Below, one piece after another: positions 5,644 through 7,594 of a stretch of 7,594 nt of DNA (position 1 is the first letter of the stretch; every line of letters starts with the position of its first letter). The DNA is from Pseudomonadota bacterium (GTDB lineage Bacteria > Pseudomonadota > Gammaproteobacteria > Burkholderiales > Burkholderiaceae_D). A program made the position numbers and the translations under genes. The stretch spans positions 1-7,594 of the forward strand of contig JAEWBA010000154.1 of the NCBI GenBank assembly GCA_023391395.1. The letters are read 5' to 3'. The notes under the pieces are model-generated. The model searched no databases and was not told the DNA's origin. It worked only from the letters and a program-made list of their open reading frames with translations.

Positions 5644-6339
5644 TTAGACGAGGCGCACGCGCAATTCGCCCAGACCGGCAATGCCGCCTTCCAGCAAGTC
5701 GCCACGGCTGACGGCAGCGACGCCTTCCGGTGTGCCGGTGAAAATGAGGTCGCCGGGCTGCAAGGTGAAGAAGCGCGACAGATGCGCGATGATTTCGGCA
5801 ACGCTCCAGATGAGCTTGTTCACGTCGCTGTTCTGCCGCGACTGGCCATTGACGTTCAGATAAATTGCCGCGGCGTCGATGGGTCCGGTTGCCGTGATCG
5901 GGTGGATAGGGGCGACCGGCGCCGAATAGTCGAATCCCTTGCTGGTATCCCAGGGCTTGCCGGACTTTTTTGCCTCCGACTGCAGGTCGCGGCGTGTCAT
6001 GTCGATCCCGACGGCATAGCCCCACACATGAGTGAGGGCATCGGCAACCGTAATGTCCCGCCCACCTTTTCCGATGGCCACCACCAGTTCGATCTCGTGG
6101 TGCAGGTCCGAGGTCATGGGCGGATAAGGCATCTCGGCTGTCGTGCCATTCGGCACCGGCAGCACGGCGTCAGCCGGCTTCATGAAAAAGAATGGCTCTT
6201 CCCGCCCCGTGCCTCCCATTTCCTTGGCATGCTCCACGTAATTGCGTCCGACGCAATATATCCGGTGGACGGGAAAGACTTGTTCGCTTTGGGCAATGGG
6301 AACAACGGCGGGTGCGGCGGGAGTAAAAGCAAATTTCAT
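5644..6339 (-). CDS. fumarylacetoacetate hydrolase family protein, likely fumarylpyruvate hydrolase (NagK-like)
   Basis: A 231-residue FAH-family enzyme that cleaves a carbon-carbon bond in an acylpyruvate, giving fumarate plus pyruvate (or acetoacetate). The core shows RIYCVGRNYVEHAKEMG (26-42), FFMKPADA (51-58), the metal ligands in HHEIELVVAIG (Glu82, Glu84) and Asp113 in GIDMTRRDLQ, and a C-terminal TGTPEGV (201-207). The short single-domain form and the N-terminal region resemble NagK, the fumarylpyruvate hydrolase of the gentisate pathway in Ralstonia U2, more than the larger two-domain FahA; this is judged from memory. The ATG at 6339 is preceded by AAGGAG (6350-6345) at five bases, which rules out an earlier ATG at 6372. 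The isomerase that would supply its substrate follows directly, so the pair forms the last two steps of ring-cleavage product degradation. No ring-cleaving dioxygenase is inside the window. Confidence 0.9.
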   Translation of the reverse strand: MKFAFTPAAPAVVPIAQSEQVFPVHRIYCVGRNYVEHAKEMGGTGREEPFFFMKPADAVLPVPNGTTAEMPYPPMTSDLHHEIELVVAIGKGGRDITVADALTHVWGYAVGIDMTRRDLQSEAKKSGKPWDTSKGFDYSAPVAPIHPITATGPIDAAAIYLNVNGQSRQNSDVNKLIWSVAEIIAHLSRFFTLQPGDLIFTGTPEGVAAVSRGDLLEGGIAGLGELRVRLV

Positions 6340-6344
6340 GATGG

Positions 6345-6366
6345 CTCCTTGAATTTTTTGATTATG
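6345..6366 (-). promoter_or_regulatory. ribosome-binding site and candidate -10 of the hydrolase-isomerase operon
   Basis: AAGGAG at 6350-6345 is well spaced from the ATG at 6339. CATAAT at 6366-6361 is a five-of-six -10 match that would give a leader of about 15 bases. A poor -35 (TTTAAC at 6389-6384) lies 17 bases further upstream. The ribosome-binding site is solid; the promoter is tentative. Confidence 0.5.
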
Positions 6367-6442
6367 CCCCATGATCGCAAGCCGTTAAACCTCGAGCCGT
6401 ACCCAAGGTCCAATTGCGATAAAGTCTGGATCCACTCTTATC

Positions 6443-6446
6443 GGAG
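6443..6446 (+). promoter_or_regulatory. ribosome-binding site of the DUF1232 gene
   Basis: GGAG sits six bases before the ATG at 6453 and selects this start. No clear promoter for the plus strand is seen in the 113-base divergent gap. Confidence 0.7.
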
Positions 6447-6452
6447 TTTGCA

Positions 6453-6761
6453 ATGTTGTCACGTTTGCGCCGCCTGCTTCGCCTCGCCAGCCGCGACATG
6501 GTCGTGCTCTGGCATGCCTTTCGTCATGCGGGCACACCGCGCAAGGTCAAAGTGCTGGCGCTGCTGCTGGCCCTCTATGTCATCAGCCCGATCGATTTGA
6601 TTTCCGACTTGGTGCCGGTACTGGGTTGGGTGGACGACATCACCTTGCTGGCGCTGGCTGTTCCGGCCTTGCTCAAGCTGGTACCCGACGCCGCCTTGCG
6701 CGATGCGCAGGCAGCCACCGACCGGTCCCTCGCGCATTGGCCTTTCTGGCGCCGATCCTGA
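6453..6761 (+). CDS. YkvA-like DUF1232 small membrane protein
   Basis: A 102-residue protein carrying the DUF1232 (YkvA) domain. The family hallmark is seen at residues about 42-66: YVISPIDLISDLVPVLG (42-58) followed by WVDDITLL (59-66). This amphipathic or membrane-associated core follows a hydrophobic stretch at 34-43 and precedes a second at 65-76. The N-terminus is strongly basic (RLRRLLRLASR), as expected for a cytoplasmic membrane-facing end. Molecular function is unknown for the family; it is widespread and usually a single small gene. It is divergent from the hydrolase operon and convergent with livF, 15 bases from the end of that gene, so it is probably transcribed alone. Confidence 0.9.
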   Translation: MLSRLRRLLRLASRDMVVLWHAFRHAGTPRKVKVLALLLALYVISPIDLISDLVPVLGWVDDITLLALAVPALLKLVPDAALRDAQAATDRSLAHWPFWRRS

Positions 6762-6776
6762 GCAAGGGCAAGGGCC

Positions 6777-7499
6777 TTATTCTTCTCCCAGGTAGGCGGC
6801 CTTGACTCTTGGGTCGTCGAGCATCTCGTGCGCGTCACCGGCCATGGTGATCAGACCCGAATCCATGACATAGGCGCGGTTCGCAGCCTGCAATGCCAGG
6901 CGCGCGTTCTGTTCAACCAAGAGGATGGTGACGCCCTGCGCGGCGATGGTGCGCACGACATCGAAGATTTTTTCCACCATGAGCGGCGACAGGCCCATGG
7001 AAGGCTCGTCCAGCAAAAGCAGGCGCGGCTGGCCCATCAGGGCGCGCGCCATGGCCAGCATCTGCTGCTCGCCTCCCGACAGCGTGCCGGCCAGTTGCCC
7101 GGCGCGCTCCTTCAGCCGCGGGAAAATGCCGAACCACTTGCCGATATCCGCTTCGACGCCGGCCTTGTCGGTGCGCGTGTAAGCGCCCATCAACAGATTT
7201 TCGCGGATCGACATGCGCGCAAATACGCCCCGCCCTTCCGGCACCATCGCCAGGCCGCGCTTTACCAGCTCAAAAGACCTGCCGCCCAAGGGCTGGCCGG
7301 CATAACGGATCTCGCCTTCGATCCGACAGTCCGGAAGCGTGGCGGTGATCGCTTTGAGCGTCGTGGTCTTGCCGGCACCGTTGGCACCGATCAAGGTCAC
7401 CAGTTCGCCGGCCCGGACTTCCAGGTCGATGCCCTTGACCGCCTGGATGCCTCCGTATGCCACCTTCAAGGCACGGATTTGCAGGACGAGGTCGCTCAT
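6777..7499 (-). CDS. livF: LivF-type ATPase of a branched-chain amino acid ABC importer
   Basis: A 240-residue ATP-binding subunit that powers a LIV/HAAT-type importer at the inner face of the cytoplasmic membrane, pairing with LivG under the LivH and LivM permeases. Visible motifs are Walker A GANGAGKTT (38-46), VPEGRGVFARMSIRENLLMG (86-105) spanning the Q-loop region in the LivF form, signature LSGGEQQ (140-146), Walker B LLLLDEPS (160-167) and LVEQN (194-198), where LivF carries Gln in place of the usual H-loop histidine. The length is typical. The start overlaps the stop of the upstream livG by one base (TGATG), indicating translational coupling. The transported substrate cannot be read from the ATPase: members of this group also import amides, urea or aromatic acids, and the periplasmic binding protein is not in the window. 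Confidence 0.95.
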   Translation of the reverse strand: MSDLVLQIRALKVAYGGIQAVKGIDLEVRAGELVTLIGANGAGKTTTLKAITATLPDCRIEGEIRYAGQPLGGRSFELVKRGLAMVPEGRGVFARMSIRENLLMGAYTRTDKAGVEADIGKWFGIFPRLKERAGQLAGTLSGGEQQMLAMARALMGQPRLLLLDEPSMGLSPLMVEKIFDVVRTIAAQGVTILLVEQNARLALQAANRAYVMDSGLITMAGDAHEMLDDPRVKAAYLGEE

Positions 7500-7594
7500 C
7501 AGTGCGCTTTCCCGAGATAGGCTTCGATCACCGCAGGATGCTTCTGCACTTCCGCCGGCGAACCTTCGGCAATCGGTTTGCCATAGTCCAGCAC
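7499..7594 (-). CDS. livG: LivG-type ATPase, C-terminal end only
   Basis: The last 31 codons and the stop of a gene entering from the right edge. The translation contains [16 protein letters not shown] and ends in [11 protein letters not shown], the standard C-terminus of LivG, in which a leucine-aspartate-tyrosine-glycine turn precedes the regulatory tail. It is joined to livF by a TGATG overlap, as expected for a livGF pair. The catalytic motifs lie outside the window. Confidence 0.88.
   Translation of the reverse strand: MLDYGKPIAEGSPAEVQKHPAVIEAYLGKAH

Noticed and set aside
5615..6025. N-terminal extension of the isomerase frame up to 6025, which could look like a fusion protein
   Set aside because: The extra codons overlap the hydrolase gene in another frame and give an arginine/histidine-rich non-protein-like sequence; the canonical GST N-terminus begins at 5614.
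6340..6372. Earlier ATG at 6372 for the FAH hydrolase
   Set aside because: The ATG at 6339 has a well-placed AAGGAG, and the extra residues are not typical of the family N-terminus.
5629..6600. A 323-codon open frame on the plus strand
   Set aside because: It runs antisense through the well-supported FAH hydrolase gene and into the DUF1232 gene, its translation has no recognisable family, and it is a typical high-GC shadow frame.
6828..7520. A 230-codon open frame on the plus strand
   Set aside because: It lies entirely opposite livF and the end of livG, which have complete ABC motifs; its translation shows no domain.
1..7594. CRISPR array, insertion sequence, integrase or phage genes
   Set aside because: No regularly spaced direct repeats, transposase or integrase motifs, or terminal inverted repeats were seen on either strand.

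Overview
The window looks like a chromosome segment of a betaproteobacterium, probably Burkholderiales. This is inferred from the high-GC flanks, the style of the Uup, LivF, FAH and zeta-GST proteins, and a small secreted two-cysteine protein of a type I associate with that order. No rRNA or other taxonomic marker is present, so the assignment is not proven.

Layout from left to right: (1) an ABC-F ATPase of the Uup type on the minus strand, with its C-terminus cut off by the window edge; (2) a tRNA-Arg with anticodon CCT on the plus strand, with a clear TATAAT box upstream; (3) a visibly AT-richer block with a two-gene minus-strand operon, a 619-residue HTTM (vitamin K-dependent gamma-carboxylase-like) membrane protein followed, with an ATGA overlap, by a DCC-family thiol-disulfide oxidoreductase; (4) a 275-base AT-rich intergenic region; (5) on the plus strand, a small exported protein with two cysteines and a Ser/Gly/Arg tail; (6) on the minus strand, a fumarylpyruvate/fumarylacetoacetate hydrolase-family gene followed by a zeta-class glutathione transferase (maleylpyruvate or maleylacetoacetate isomerase), a two-step aromatic ring-cleavage module; (7) on the plus strand, a small YkvA-like DUF1232 membrane protein; (8) on the minus strand, livF and the end of livG, from a branched-chain amino acid type ABC importer.

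Most of the window is ordinary housekeeping or catabolic sequence. The part most worth attention is the HTTM-DCC1 pair. The membrane protein keeps a histidine and a lysine that align by eye with two functionally important residues of the human vitamin K carboxylase, carries about 240 extra C-terminal residues of unknown role, and is translationally coupled to a CPFC thiol-disulfide protein. This suggests an uncharacterised redox-linked membrane modification system. Its position directly after a tRNA gene and its lower GC suggest that it is accessory DNA, although no integrase or clear att duplication is visible.
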